This document shows positions 35,481-48,200 of a DNA stretch of 64,000 nucleotides, piece by piece. Numbering within the stretch: position 1 is the first letter of the stretch; each line of letters opens with the position of its first letter. Under the pieces are notes generated by a model, which searched no databases, had not been told where the DNA came from, and saw only the letters and a program-made list of their open reading frames with translations. A program made the position numbers and the translations under genes. Source of the stretch: Turbatrix aceti (taxonomy: Eukaryota > Nematoda > Chromadorea > Rhabditida > Panagrolaimidae); contig OZ017769.1 in NCBI GenBank assembly GCA_963969345.1, positions 8,187,725 to 8,251,724 on the forward strand. The letters run 5' to 3'.

Positions 35481-36558
35481 TAACAAAGAATAAAGTAATC
35501 AGACAACTCTGCACAATGGACAAAAATGAATCAGATCAAATCAAAACGATTTTTTTAGTATTCGTCCTTCTTGCGTGAATGATTTTTTTCGCGCTCAGAT
35601 ACACAACAATCCAATCCAATTGGATTTTTGATCACCAGCAAAAAAAAATAACAAAAGATCGGGTATACAATGCGTTTCTGTCTGCAAGTAAACTATCGTA
35701 TTTCCGGGGCAAAAAAACGTTGATACTTCTAACTAAATACATACAAAGTCATAGGATTTGTTTATTTCGCCATTTCACATTTTACACCTTCATACTTACA
35801 AATTTAGATTTAACAACCACCTCTACCTTCCTCTGCCGAAGAGTATGATGTGTAAGTTATAATTTTAACTAACATGAGTAAGAAAATTTTGTTACTTTTG
35901 CGCGCGCTGAACGAAATCATCGGCAAAGTGGAGGTTATTACGTTCACATTCAAAAATTCTGCTGTTGCTGTACAAAAACCTATGAATATGTATGTTTTTT
36001 CGTGTGTTTGAAGAGAAATTTTTTGTTACTTGAAGTGCTTTGTGTCTGGAAATCACGTAGGCTCTTCTCCAGAGTTTCAATGTTTCAATTATGAGAGCCT
36101 ACTTTTTCAATTATAAACGTATCTTTCTTCTGAACGACTGGTTTTTTTTCTGGCAAAGTTACAACACACGCAACGCAGACAGTGAAACAAACGAAGAGTG
36201 CGTATTGAATCGGAAATGCTTGGCAACGAGTGCCGTCCGTCGCAAGCGCAAGCGACGGGCTAACAAGGTAAGTAAGTAGTTGGGGGGTAGGGTAAAAACG
36301 TGATGGTGTGAATGAACAACAATAAAAAAAATCAAATCAAGTGTGTAGGTAGGTAGGTGAGCATGTGTAAGAGTGTTGTAACAGGTTTGTCAGGGAGAGT
36401 AGCAGCAACAGCAGCAGTGAGGAGGAAGAGGAGGAAAGAAGGTAGGGTGACGGGTCCGGTGGAACCGGTCGTGAGCGATTTCGTGATCGACTGACTGTCC
36501 GTCAGCCCTGGCCACGGCCACGACCACGAAATCAATCGACAGGCGCCAGGTGATATCA

Positions 36559-38586
36559 TCACCCGATGACGATGTTTGAGTGCCGAGTTTCATTTGAGCA
36601 GCAATGACAGCACTTGTAGTTGGCATCATCGAGGTCGATTTCCCTGCCAAAATAGTTGATGAGCAGCGGATGTACTCGGAAGTGGAGGGCCTTGTCGTGG
36701 GGCTGAGGTAAGATTTCGCCATCGAGGTTCCACGCGCCTTGCCGGACGTCGATGGACGGTTCGTTGCCCTCGCGTTCGGCGTTGATCAGCGCGCCGGGTG
36801 TGAAGCTCCATCGCTTGACTCTCACGCATTTCAGGGCACGTTCGAGTTTTACGAGCTACAAAAAAACTGCGTTTTGCAACAAAAAAATATAATTAATGAA
36901 GTAGGACTTACATTTTTTCCGCCGTACATTGCAACTTTCCGGATAACATCCAGATTCTTGCATCTAGAAACGTTTGGTAGCAATGCCAAATCCATAGTGC
37001 CGTCTCCGATTCCGGTGTTGGGGGCGAGGCCGTAGGGCGTGAAGGGCGAGACGCAGGGGATCACGCTGAAATCTCATTTTCATGCTTATCAGTTTATAAA
37101 AGCGGTATTTCTGGATACCTGGACCCAAAAACTCGAAATTTCAAGTACCCGGTTCAAAAATTCTAAATTTTGAATTCCCAAAATTGAAAAACAAATATAA
37201 ATTCGCCTGTGTCACAATTTTTGCAATGATGGTGACAAAAAAATATAAAAAACATTTTACGATGTTTTTTTATATTTTTTTGAGCATTTTACCCATCCGA
37301 ACCCCAAAAAATAGGAAATCAGACCCAAAACCCAGAATTTTCGTGCTAGGACCCAAAATAATGCATAAAACCCCTCGAAAAACTCACCAGCAAATGATAT
37401 GTGTAAAATTGGTAGTCCAGTGATGAGCGTAATTAGGATCGGTCTTTTCACCCGAGCAGTACTCGCAATTCGGCACGCAGGGCGGCAACTCCGGCGGGGG
37501 TTTGCTTGACTCGTCGTCGCTGAGGTTGAACGAGATCCGCCCAAAGTAGGATGGATTACGGACAGTCGTGCGTAGAGCAGACCACTGATACCGGATTGGG
37601 CCAAGGCAACGGTAGCGCTCTGAATCGTGGAGCACGTCGCCTAGCCACCCATAGGAAATCGCGTTAGCCGAGATCCGGAGCAGATTGTTGCCTTCGTGGA
37701 CCGTGCAGACATCGACCGAGCATCGGCTACCGATCGCGACGTGGATCGCCGCGGTCGGGCAGTCATCGACGCCGTGGACGGACGAGACAATGGAATTCGC
37801 AGATCCGGCACCGATGATCCCGAAGCGAATCGGTGGACGCGCGAGGGAATCCACATTGATATCCCGGATGTCTTTGCCATTTTCCTTCTGCGTTCGGATG
37901 ACGATCGAGCAGAGACACTCGTTGAAGAGTCCATCGCCGCCGACAGAAATGACGCCATCGATGCCTTCGAAGTCGATTTCCTGCAGGACGTCATAGGCAT
38001 GCTGCGCGCGTTCTGTCAGCACGACCCTTCGGTTCATATTTGCAAGAGCGAGGACCGGTTCGACCTGTTTGTCGTAGATGGATTTGGCCTTTCCCTTGCC
38101 TCCGAAGGGGTTGATGAAGACAATCACGTTCCTCGGACGCTGTTCGACCGAATCCAGCGCGGTCTGCAGCAGCTCGTGCCATCGCTTTTTGTCCGACGTC
38201 GTCGTGAAGAATAAAACCGCTTCCCGCACGCGCCAGATGTAGATATTGCGTCGGACTGCGTGGTAGAGGTAGAGCGCGTTCGGCGTGTCCGGGGTCTGTA
38301 CGTCCTCCGGTGGTAGGGTCTTGGGAAGTCCGCCGGACAGTTTGACCCGGGAATTCCGGATGGAGAGAATTTCGGAAAATCCGAGGGTCAGGGAGTGCTT
38401 TGAGATGGATGAATCCGAGTTGAGCACGGTGAAAGTCAGCGTCTTGGCGGTCTCGTCGAAGGAAAGTCGATGGAATTTGCCGTCCGTGGATTTGACGATG
38501 GCTGAGTGAATTGTATGGGTCTCGGCTGAGGCCGTCTGGCCGTCATCGGCGGTCAGCGGCTGCGATTCGACGTGGTTCTCCGGCAT
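36559..38586 (-). CDS. CERK: Ceramide kinase
   Basis: Three exons (38586-37388, 37065-36912, 36855-36559) encode 549 residues. Residues 25-145 form a PH-like domain. From 150 there is a diacylglycerol-kinase catalytic fold: RNVIVFINPFGGKGKA, the nucleotide-binding GVISVGGDGLFNE at about 211-223, and FGIIGAGSANSIV. C370-VPN-C374-EY-C377 matches the CxxxCxxC motif known to be conserved in ceramide kinases, which separates this protein from sphingosine kinases. Family knowledge: it phosphorylates ceramide to ceramide-1-phosphate at Golgi and plasma membrane. An acceptor (tttcag, exon starting at 38,598) sits 12 bases before the ATG, so the 5' leader is spliced. It is divergent from the OSER1-like gene. 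Confidence 0.95.
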
Positions 38587-40559
38587 CGCTGCCTTCTCCT
38601 GAAAAAAAAAAAAAAGAACAGATGCGATAAAAAAAAGAACAAAACAACTCATTTAGCCGTGCGACTGTCAACTAAATGAGTTTTTTTTCGGAACGTTATG
38701 GACATGGCACGTAAAGACACCCGGACTCGATTAAGCGTCTCTCGACGCCGTAATGGGTGCTTTCGGGACCGAGATGGATGGGAAACAAAAAAAACTGCGT
38801 GTGCTGGGGGCTGGGTAAGTTACCGAAATGAAATCATCATTGACATTGATGACACGGAGTCCGTGCGCGGCAGCAACAGCCACAACCATGGCCATGGCCA
38901 CAGATGTAGATGCAGATGGATGCGCATCCATTCATTCAGTGGTTTCATTCCCTGGTGAATGACTGTGTGCGTAAACAAAACAAAAAAACACACAAAACAA
39001 ACGCCACTGCCGCTACTGATGTGACATACACAGAATTTCGCGCTGGGTGTCACTGGCGCATGCGATAACGTCAGAAAACCGCATCCGTCAACAGTCAACA
39101 ACAGACCTCCTCACAAACTCGCAAACAATGCGGGACGTGTTGTATTTTTACCCTACGCCTCGGGACAGGAAGCTAGGTTAGCAGCAAGCAAGGAAGGTGA
39201 AAGTCGATCAATCGCCCGGCAAACCAACAACAACAGCACGCCACTCCAACCGACGGATCGATCGCTCTCCCCGAAAATACAACACAACACAACAACCGCA
39301 GACGAGGCGGGCGGCGGCGGCAGAAGCGACGGGTGAGTCGGCGGCGGTGGCGGCGCTCAACAAGGACACACATACCGATCGATGGATAAATAATCTTTTT
39401 TCTTGGCTCGGACAAAAAAGTTTTGTTTCACAATAATGAATAATAGATGGAAACCTGTTTGAAAAACGCGTAGTGTTGTTTCGGGTGAAGCTCGGTCTCA
39501 GATGATTTGTTTTCTTTTTTGTACCTTTTATATTTATTTCAATGCGAGGTGGATGACTAATACCCGGCCACAGACACCACTTCTGTTCAGTTTTGAAACT
39601 GTTTTTTTTTGTTCGACAACAATCCGTCTACTTGTTGTTAACTTACGTGAGATTCAATGCACTCAATCGACTATTTTGCTCGATTTCGGGGTGAAATTGA
39701 CGTCAGTGTATGTGTTTTCTGAAAATCTTGTCGAGAGTTCCTCCAAAAGTGCATCGTATCAGGGAAGACAACTTTTGCAACGAAAATGAACCCAGCAATT
39801 TGTACAGTAGCAGATAAGCGTTTATGACTGCCGTAAGTGCTGTAAAGGTGCTCATTTACGGCATTGCGTGAAAATAGCACCGCAGGCACTTTTTGCCTTG
39901 CGTGATGGCGCAGGTGAACATTCTCTGCGGGATGGATAATCGCCTTGGAATGAGTCGAATATCCGACCGTCGATCAAATATCATCCGCAAAACTGCCGAC
40001 GATTATCGACGTCAGACGCAAAATCACGTCACCCGACCCTCGCATCAGAGAAGCAGATATCGTTGGACTCAAGTCACTTCGCCATGTGATAAATAATACG
40101 TCATCATCATTTGTGATGACTTTTACTGGTGCGTCCGATGTTCATGAATGTTCGTCGTGTCCGTTCCTCGCTGCTGCTGCCTCGCGGCTGTATTTAGCTA
40201 CACCCGAGGCTGAGTGAGTGTGGAATATGACTTGTCTCTGCTCTCGGATCTCCCCGCCGGTCCGTGCTGCCTGGACCCCTCTGCGCCCCTGCGCACTCCC
40301 TCTCTCACCGCTGATGTACGCGCTCTCGCGCTGGCAGGCGTACGCACCCGGGTGCAACGTGTACAACATATCAGCCAACACACCGACTGGCATATAGTCG
40401 TTTGTTTTCTGAGAGGGTGCGCGTCGTGTTCGTTCGTTCGCGTTTATTTCTTTCTTTTCATTCTTCGCCGCCGTTGAAGACAACGACGACGTCGACATAC
40501 TTCTGGTTTATTTATCACACACACGCACACATTATTGCATTTCAGTAGTAGTGTTGGTG
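38587..40559. promoter_or_regulatory. Divergent intergenic region between ceramide kinase and OSER1-like genes
   Basis: These two kb separate head-to-head genes. A GTAAACAAA motif (38,971-38,979) fits the FOXO/DAF-16 consensus. Alternating CATGGCCATGGCC lies near 38,886. The segment 40,140-40,480 is GC-rich and probably holds the OSER1-like promoter. No further gene is supported. Confidence 0.45.
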
Positions 40560-41314
40560 ATGACCGCTGTTCCCCCGACGACTCTCACGACCGGAGCTTC
40601 TCTGCAGCAGCAGGAAACGGTTCCGGTTCGGGAGCAGCAGTCGTCGAATTTGGTCGAAGACCTCGAGCGGGCAATGTCCTTCGCGGCTCCCGAGCATCTC
40701 ACGCGTCAGCTTGAGCGACTTTCCATCGGAGCGCCCGGCAGCAGCGGTAGCAGCTCTTCGCCAGCGTCCAGCTGTGGTCCAGACACGTGAGTTGGCTCCA
40801 CGCCCGGTCACCTGTTCACCTTTTCTGTACACACATTTTTTTAAATCTATTTTGCATTTGCAGATCGTCATCGTCGTCGTCGTCGTCATCATCACGCGGT
40901 AGAAAATTCCGATCGAGCGGGTCCAGGCCATCCAAACCGGAATGCCGTGGATCGTGCATACGCAAGAAAACCGCTCAACCTGGAATGCGGCCTCGCGCGC
41001 TCTCCTGCGGGACCGTCCAAATGCTTCAGGGAAATTTCGGACCCGTTTGCCGGAAGATGTTTGCCTTTCGCCGTCGACGCTCTCTCTCCAGCGACGATGA
41101 GCCATCCAAGACCGCTCCCACCCCCACCCCGAGTGCTCCACCTGCCGGTTCCGGTTCTTCGCCGCCGGTCGTCGGAAAAGCCTGCGGTCAGGAAGCCTCG
41201 TCTCCTGATTTTGAAGTCGTCGCCGGGGACGTCGAAGAACTCGCAGAGTACTTTAACCATTTTGTGACGGTACGTCTCAAGATGTCTCCCCTTGCCGAGA
41301 GCATGTACGTGTGA
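40560..41314 (+). CDS. OSER1: OSER1-like oxidative-stress-responsive serine-rich protein
   Basis: Two exons (40560-40786, 40864-41314) encode 225 residues. The protein is Ser/Pro-rich and largely disordered, with a poly-Ser run at the exon junction, RPRALSCGTVQMLQ in the middle, and a conserved-looking C-terminus, DVEELAEYFNHFVTVRLKMS, followed by PLAESMYV. The Ser-rich body plus this short acidic-helical C-terminal motif is what I recall for OSER1, a FOXO-regulated stress and longevity factor. The match is from memory of the motif, not an alignment. The start is fixed by an acceptor (tttcag at 40,541-40,545) 14 bases before the ATG and by the absence of other in-frame ATGs upstream in that exon. 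It is convergent with TRPM. Confidence 0.65.
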
Positions 41315-42233
41315 TGCCCCTCTCTCGAAAAAAAAGGCATCGAAAAAGTTGTTTATTATTCCCACTCGATCCATCACGTGTCCCGCCCACTGAGTCCTGT
41401 CCTGTTGTACACATCGCCCGCTACCACCCCTGCCGATGGCACCTACTAAGCTAACGTAGCATAAAGTACCAAGACTACCGAGAAGAAGTTGTATGTATAC
41501 ACTAATTGGGGCTCATTAGCGGGACTATTCAGGTGCCATGGGACTTGTTATCAAGGTGGGCAAAATGTGGCCGGCTGGCCGCAGAAGCTGGCATGGCGCT
41601 GAAAAAAATTTGGTCGTATTTATTTTTGGAAAAATGTTTTTTTTTTCAAAAAAAAAGGGTTCTTTTTTTAGTTTTTTAGTTGATATTCAATTTTTTATTA
41701 CATTTTAGCGACTGAAGTTTTTTAAAACTTTTTTTTTACAATTTTTCTTATATTTCAAACAAAAATTTGGACAGATTTTTTCAAATTTTGCAACTATGAA
41801 AGAATTCAAAGTATTTTTTTTTAAATAAAAGGAATTAAAAAAATTTTTTTTGCGTTTGAACTCAATTTTTTCTGTGAAAAAAAATTTTTTTTTACACATT
41901 TTTACGAAGATTTTTTTGTTATGAACAAAAATTTCTTTACAATTCGTTCAAACTTCGCTAAAATAATCCTAAAACGAAGCAAAAAGTTTTTTCTTCAAAA
42001 AGTAGGCCGAAGCCCCAAAATTTAGGCCGACCAGATTTTCAGACCGGTTTTATTTCTTTCTTGTTCAAACCCAGTTCGCACTCATTAGCCAGTGAGATGA
42101 ATTGCTTTATTCGTCATCCAGGACCATGACAAAACGTTGTTACGATGAATCGTAATTTCCCAACGTTTACGTTCATCGCTGATGACAACCGCACCCGTGA
42201 AAAACAAAAGAATCAAAAAAAAATAGTTAGAAA
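41315..42233. other. Convergent 3' intergenic region (OSER1-like / TRPM)
   Basis: This 0.9-kb stretch, very T-rich in its second half, lies between two stop codons facing each other. It contains the 3'UTRs and no supported gene. Confidence 0.6.
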
Positions 42234-45200
42234 TCACAGCGATTTGGCTATTCTGTCAAATTCGTTGGAAGACTTATCAGAGGAGGAGTCTTCGCGATGA
42301 AGCGGCGAGAAGGGCCGCACGATCGCATCGTCGGTGAGTTGCTTCTGGAGCAGGGGCTGTTTGGTGGGCGAGCCTTGCGGGGAGGGTGTAGCCGGTAGGG
42401 AGGAGGAAGCCGTAGGATGTTCTTGTTCTGCTGCGTCCACGCTGGTCGATGGCGCGTGCACTACCAACGCTGGAGCACGGAATTCTATGTAGTCCTAAAA
42501 AAAGGGGAGTTTTGAACATTTTGACCATAAATTTGGATTTTTTAGGGTAAAAACTCACTTGAGACCCAATGGAAGTCTTTTCGTCGTTGCTGCTGCCTTG
42601 TTTGGACGACTCCGCTCCCGGGGGGACTCTCGAGCCAATCTGCCGCCCGACAGCTTCCTCATATTCCTTGAAAATGATGTTCTGCCTCTCATCGATGCCC
42701 CTGGACAGCGTCACAGAAGGCGAATTGAGCTGGGAGGTCATGAGAGTGTCTTCGGATTCTGAGAAGCCCTGTGCCATGTCGAAATCGTCTTCCTCGACGT
42801 TATCCTCGATTTCCGTCCTGTTACGATCATCTTCGTCCTCCGCGACTTCTGGAACCGGCTCGGTCTCGGCGCGAACAACGACCACAGTGCCTAGATCGAT
42901 GGCATCCGTGATCGACGTGTATTCGTCGTGGTGCCTTCGCCGGCGCATGCTGGACGAGGGTTTCGGGGTCTTTTCAAGCGACAAAATGCTCCCAAAGAGG
43001 GTCGCCTTGGACGGTGACTGACCGTGCTGGAGTCTGCCGAGCTCCCCGGCCCCGGCAGAACCCGGTTGGAGGCGTTTCGCGTCGAGGATGGTGGGTATGA
43101 GTTCGTCCATGGATCGACCGGCGACGAAGCGTTGGTCTGACTGGCTGGTGGCAGACCTGCCGGGGACTGGGATGGGCTGGACTTGGATGGTGACTTCGTC
43201 ATCGTCCTCGTCATCGATCGTCGTCGTCGTTGTCGGCTTCGGCGTCGTCGATGTTTCTGCTCTTGTTGGAGTCTGTCTTGGGGAAGGATTCGGCCCGGGC
43301 GGGTTGATGGGAGCCGCCAGACGGGCGATGCTGGCGCTGATGCGGCAGTGGTGGCGTCTGTTTCTGTTGCACGCTGGCGAGAATAACCGGGAGCGCGGTT
43401 GTTATCTGTCGCAGACACTCGAGCATTTCATCCTGCCGACCTTCAATAACGTCAATTCTTGATTCCAGATGATCGACATCGGCTTTGATATTGCAATCCC
43501 GAACTGATACATCGTTGATCCTGCTGAGCACTGCGTCAGTGCGATCCGCGATTCTCTGAAGTCGTTCTTCATTTGATCGAGTTTTGGCGTATTCTTTGGA
43601 ACGCATATACTCGTCGACGCACTCTTCCTCAAAATCATGGACTTTTTCCACCTGGTCCGGATCGAGGAACAGTTTCAGCGAAAAATCAAACGGACTCTTC
43701 CGATCCGCCCTTCGCTTGCCAAACCTGATCAGAAGCCTATGATGAGCGTATTTCAGCAGCATGTAGACGTGGTAAATCAGCGTGAACGGCGGAGGCGGAA
43801 AGGGCGTGGCTTCGTACTCCATGACCTGGAAGTACCTCTGGAAAAGCCAAATCTGCTGAGAAATGCGGTTGGTCGCGTCGAAGATGTTGTTGAAGATGGC
43901 GATGAGCATGGAGATAAGCAGGAGGTTTGCGATCAGCAGGAAGACGGTCATGAGCAGCGGTGGAATCCAGTGACCCGGCACGCAAGACGTGCTTCCGTCT
44001 TCAAACTCGTCGCCATACGTGCCGTTTTCGAGGTGACCGTCCCAGAGCTCGTCTCCGCACTGGTCGATTTCGTCGGCGTAGACCTCGCCGTAGAGCATGA
44101 AGTAGGGCTTGTAGAAAATGTTCCGCACCAGGATCCAGTGAAAGTCTTCGTTGGGGTACGTGATCGACTGTCGGGCGAGGCCGAAGGAGAGTAACGATAT
44201 TGCGAGCATGATTACGACGTCTGGAAAAATGAAAAAAAAATTATTTTTTTTTGGTTTTTAGGGGCTTTTGATCAGAGATGAGCGAACGTTCGCGAAATGA
44301 ACAAATTAGAGTTTTTTTGGTTCGTGTTCGTTCGCAAACTGATTTTTCTTAAATTCGGCTGCAAACAAAACAAATTTTTTTGAACAGAGAAAACGAACAA
44401 AAACGGGAATAAAATAAAAATAACCGATGTCATTTGACAAAAAAATGATAAATTTGAAAAAAAAATCTAAAAAGTAACAAAATAACATTTTTCGACTCGA
44501 AAAAACAAAATTTTGCACAATATATAAAAACATATTATGATCGAATTTCGATGTTCGTTCGCAAACAAAAAAAAGGCAATCCGCCCCTACATGCATTTTT
44601 ATGGCAAAAAAAACTTACAGGCCATGTTGAGGATCATTTTGCTGGCCATCGTTACCAGAGGACCGAATTTTGGATGAACGCTCAGGAAATCCAGCAACTT
44701 TATCGACCACAGCACAGATGATACTGCCAGGATGCATCTTCCGTTGGAGGGGCTAAAATTTATCGTAAACTGTAATTTTAAACCCCAAAAACCAAAAAAT
44801 CCAACTCACTCGTCATAATCGATCACCCGGAACGCGAATCCAATCAGAAAACTCAGAATTGTTACCGTAGTAAACGTATTCCAGTGTCTGACAAAGAAGA
44901 ACGCAAACTTTTCCGATAACCTCGTCGGCTCAGCCATGAGCAATTTTCTCACGGATTCGATGAACATTGACATGACGTAGGAGAATAGGAACCACTCCGG
45001 AATCGATGGATACAACGGTGTTCGAATGAGCAAAACGTAGATCAAAGCGCACATAAAAACCACGTAAGACAACGTCCACGCCCAGAAAGTCGTGATAGGA
45101 GCCGCAAAAAATTCATAAAACCTCCGACGAATTTTGATCTTTCGACTCCCAATAATCGTATTCGGCAGAAGTTTCGTCTTGAGAACCGAAACCGGCTCGG

Positions 45201-48200
45201 GAGAAACTTTTGTAGACCTTCGTCGAGATTTTAGCGTGTCCTCGCCGGGACTCATGCATCCTCCGTTGGCGAGACCCGCAATGACCGGGGTCGTGATGCC
45301 CAGACCGCTGTCCTTGTGCTTGGAAAGCGTTCTGAGACGCCGACGATGTTTGTGGCCGGTTTCTGATTCCGGACGACCCCCGTTGGGAAATTGAATTGGA
45401 AGCGCGGAATCGCCTGGGACACCGGAGCGATTGTAGCCCTCTAAAAGGCGAATCGATTGATCTCCCTCTGAAAAACAACGACGCGCGATGATTTCTTTCT
45501 GTTTCGACGCCGAATGTGTGCACCTCCAAATTTTTTGTGAGAGAATAGAAAAAAGATGAGGAGTAAATGTACGTACATATATATTTAGTGTTTAGTTGTT
45601 CATGCAGAGAGCCAAAGGTGAATAAATGTAAGAAATAGCACACACACGGGTAGAATCAGAAAGAAACCGTCACGAAAGTAGAAAACCCTCCCTTGAAAAT
45701 TGGAAAAACAGAGAAAATGAGTAGTATAAGTACAAAAAAACAACAATTAACCATTTAGGAACTTTTTAGTCGTGTAAATGTCCAAAATAAAATTTATTTC
45801 CCAGAAAAAAACTCACCCGGATTGGTGACCCTCAATTCGATAGGCTGGTGCATATCTTCGGTCTTCGTCGCGATCCGTCGCCTCCGTTTGCTCTGGAAAA
45901 TGTACGGAAACTGAGCAGAAGCGCTGCTGCTCGCAGAAACCCGCCGATTATGCGGTTCCAAATTGTCAAATTCGCTTGAATCACTGTCCGACGATGTATC
46001 AGAATCACTATCACTGCTCGATGACGTAGAATCGTTGAGTTCGTCTTCGTGCTCGGCGGCAGTCTGCGGCTGTTTCTGGAGCTCCTCGCGGGACTTGAAC
46101 TCGAGCAGGAGGATGGAGAGTGGGAAAATAATGCCCATGATCACCTTGAGGTTGGAATTTGACCGAATACGCAATCCACCGTGCCAGAGATCGGCTAGGA
46201 GAATCTGGCAGCAGGGATGGGCGAGAAAAGCCTTGTTATTGACCATGACAGCCAGCGAGAGGCAGGTTTCGTTGCCCCAGTAGGCGAGTTCGTAGGTCAG
46301 CAGCTGAAGGGTCTGCGTATCGTCAAACTTGTAACAACAGTCCAAGAGTTCGAGAGACAGCTGACGAAATTCATCCGCGTACTGCCGAAGTTCGTCGCAG
46401 ATTTCTACTTCCAGATAATCCTCTGCGGCTTCTTTGGACAAGGATTTGTAAAGTCTGCACGCGACCAACGCCTTCGCCAGCGCCTCCTCGCCGTGGTCCC
46501 AGAGACAGAGAGCCATGTCGTGACGCTTCGTAAGCACCGCCCAGATGAGCAAATCACTGAAGGGATACTTGAAATGATACTCGTCCCGCTCGTGGGCATC
46601 GTAGGATCCGTCGTCGTCGATATCGACGTGGGACATGTCCTTCATGCTGGCGTTGCCCATGAGCGCAGGCGTGATAAGGTTGTCTCTCCTCAGCGCACTT
46701 CGCCACATGAGATGACTACTGAGGGCCCGATTGCCGGAGGGGGCCTTGGCGATGACGTTGGCATCTTCGATGGGGTTTATGCCGGCTGCGATGGCCGCCA
46801 GGGGCCCGGAGAGGTAGTCGACCGATGATAACGCTCCCGAATTGGCCATGAATGAGGAGCGGTTTATCTTGCTCTGAAATATTTTTTTGTTTTTTTAAAA
46901 CATCAAAAATGATTTTATTTTTTTTAATTTATTAAAAAACTTTTTTTGTAAATAAAATTTTTCAAAAATTATAAAACATAATACAAAAAAATGTATTGCC
47001 TAATTAACCTGTAAGCAGAGCTGCTGAAAAATCAAGTTTTCGGGCGCGTATCCAAAAGTTCTGTTTTTTATTTGAAAAAAATATTTTTTTTCCAAAATCA
47101 CGTTAAAAAAATTAAGAAAATTTTGGTCAAAAAACCGTTATAAATTTAAATTTAGGCACACATTTTGAGTTTTCAGACACAAAAATGCGAGTTTTTTAAC
47201 CGGGTCCCAAAATGTTTGGGTCGGGTTACCCGAATTTTCAGGAAAGTACCCCAAAATTGCTTCGGGTAGATTACCCGAACGTAAGGCAATCCCAACTCAC
47301 CAGGTAATGCCTCCTGTACTCGTCGTAGATCTTCCTGAACGCCGACGACGTATAATACGATCTGTAGCCCGAGCCCATGAGTTTTTCTATAGCCAGGCCG
47401 ATGTGGGAGAGCGTGTAGCGGTAGTTGGACGTTATCCGAACCACATCCCTCACAATGTAGTATAGCGTGTTCGGCGGGCCATGCTCGGTGTTGTACAGTG
47501 CCTCGAGGCGTTCGATAGTCAGAAACTTGCACATAGAAACGCCATGCTCGAGTAACAGCTTGACAAAATCCACTCTGTTGTGTATCAACGCTTCCATCAT
47601 GGAATCATGCAGGGCAGAAAGTGGCACATCCTGGCTCCCGTTGCCGAAGACGTCGTTCCGCGCGATGTCCACTCTGTTCCACGCCAGTGCCAGTGCCAGT
47701 TGTTCGGAAGGAGAAAGTTCGTGGCCTTTGAGGAGGGCGCTGAGGATGGCATAGTCGACGTCGTTTTTGGGGTTCTCGCCGAGTCGGAAGACGGTTATGA
47801 GCTGTTTCTGGCGCACGCAAGCAAGGATGTCCAGCAGAAGGTGTTCTGCGTTTCCACTGTCGTAGCCGAAGACTTTCTTGATGAGATTGAGCATCTGCAC
47901 GCGCACTGTGTCGGACATCTGGCCTCCTTCCGCGGTGACGCATTCGTGGGCGAAGGCGAGGAGGTCAGAAGCGCGACCGCTGCCATCGCAGATGACTACC
48001 GGGACTCGAGGCGAGCTGAAACGTAGCCCAAAATGAGTTGACGCGTGTGTTACCGGTTTTTTTCGTATTTTTTGCGAAAAAAATGAAAAAAAAGCACATG
48101 TCAATGTCCTAGCACGAAAAAAATGAATAATACGATCCAAAACAGTGTCCCAGCACGAAAATGTCCAAACGTGTCCTATCACGAAAAAAAACAGTGTCCC

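Larger units (their letters stand above)
33087..36558. other. 3.5-kb intergenic region
   Basis: This stretch lies between the galactosyltransferase 5' end and the ceramide kinase stop. It is AT-rich with a few GC patches. GGCCAC-type hexamers occur at 35,021-35,044 (minus sense) and 36,508-36,528. One compact TATA-ORF-AATAAA arrangement (35,355-35,494) is listed separately. Otherwise I see no gene. Confidence 0.55.

Noticed and set aside
37685..38214. Plus-strand frames of 103-172 codons
   Set aside because: They are antisense shadows of the GC-rich ceramide kinase exon.
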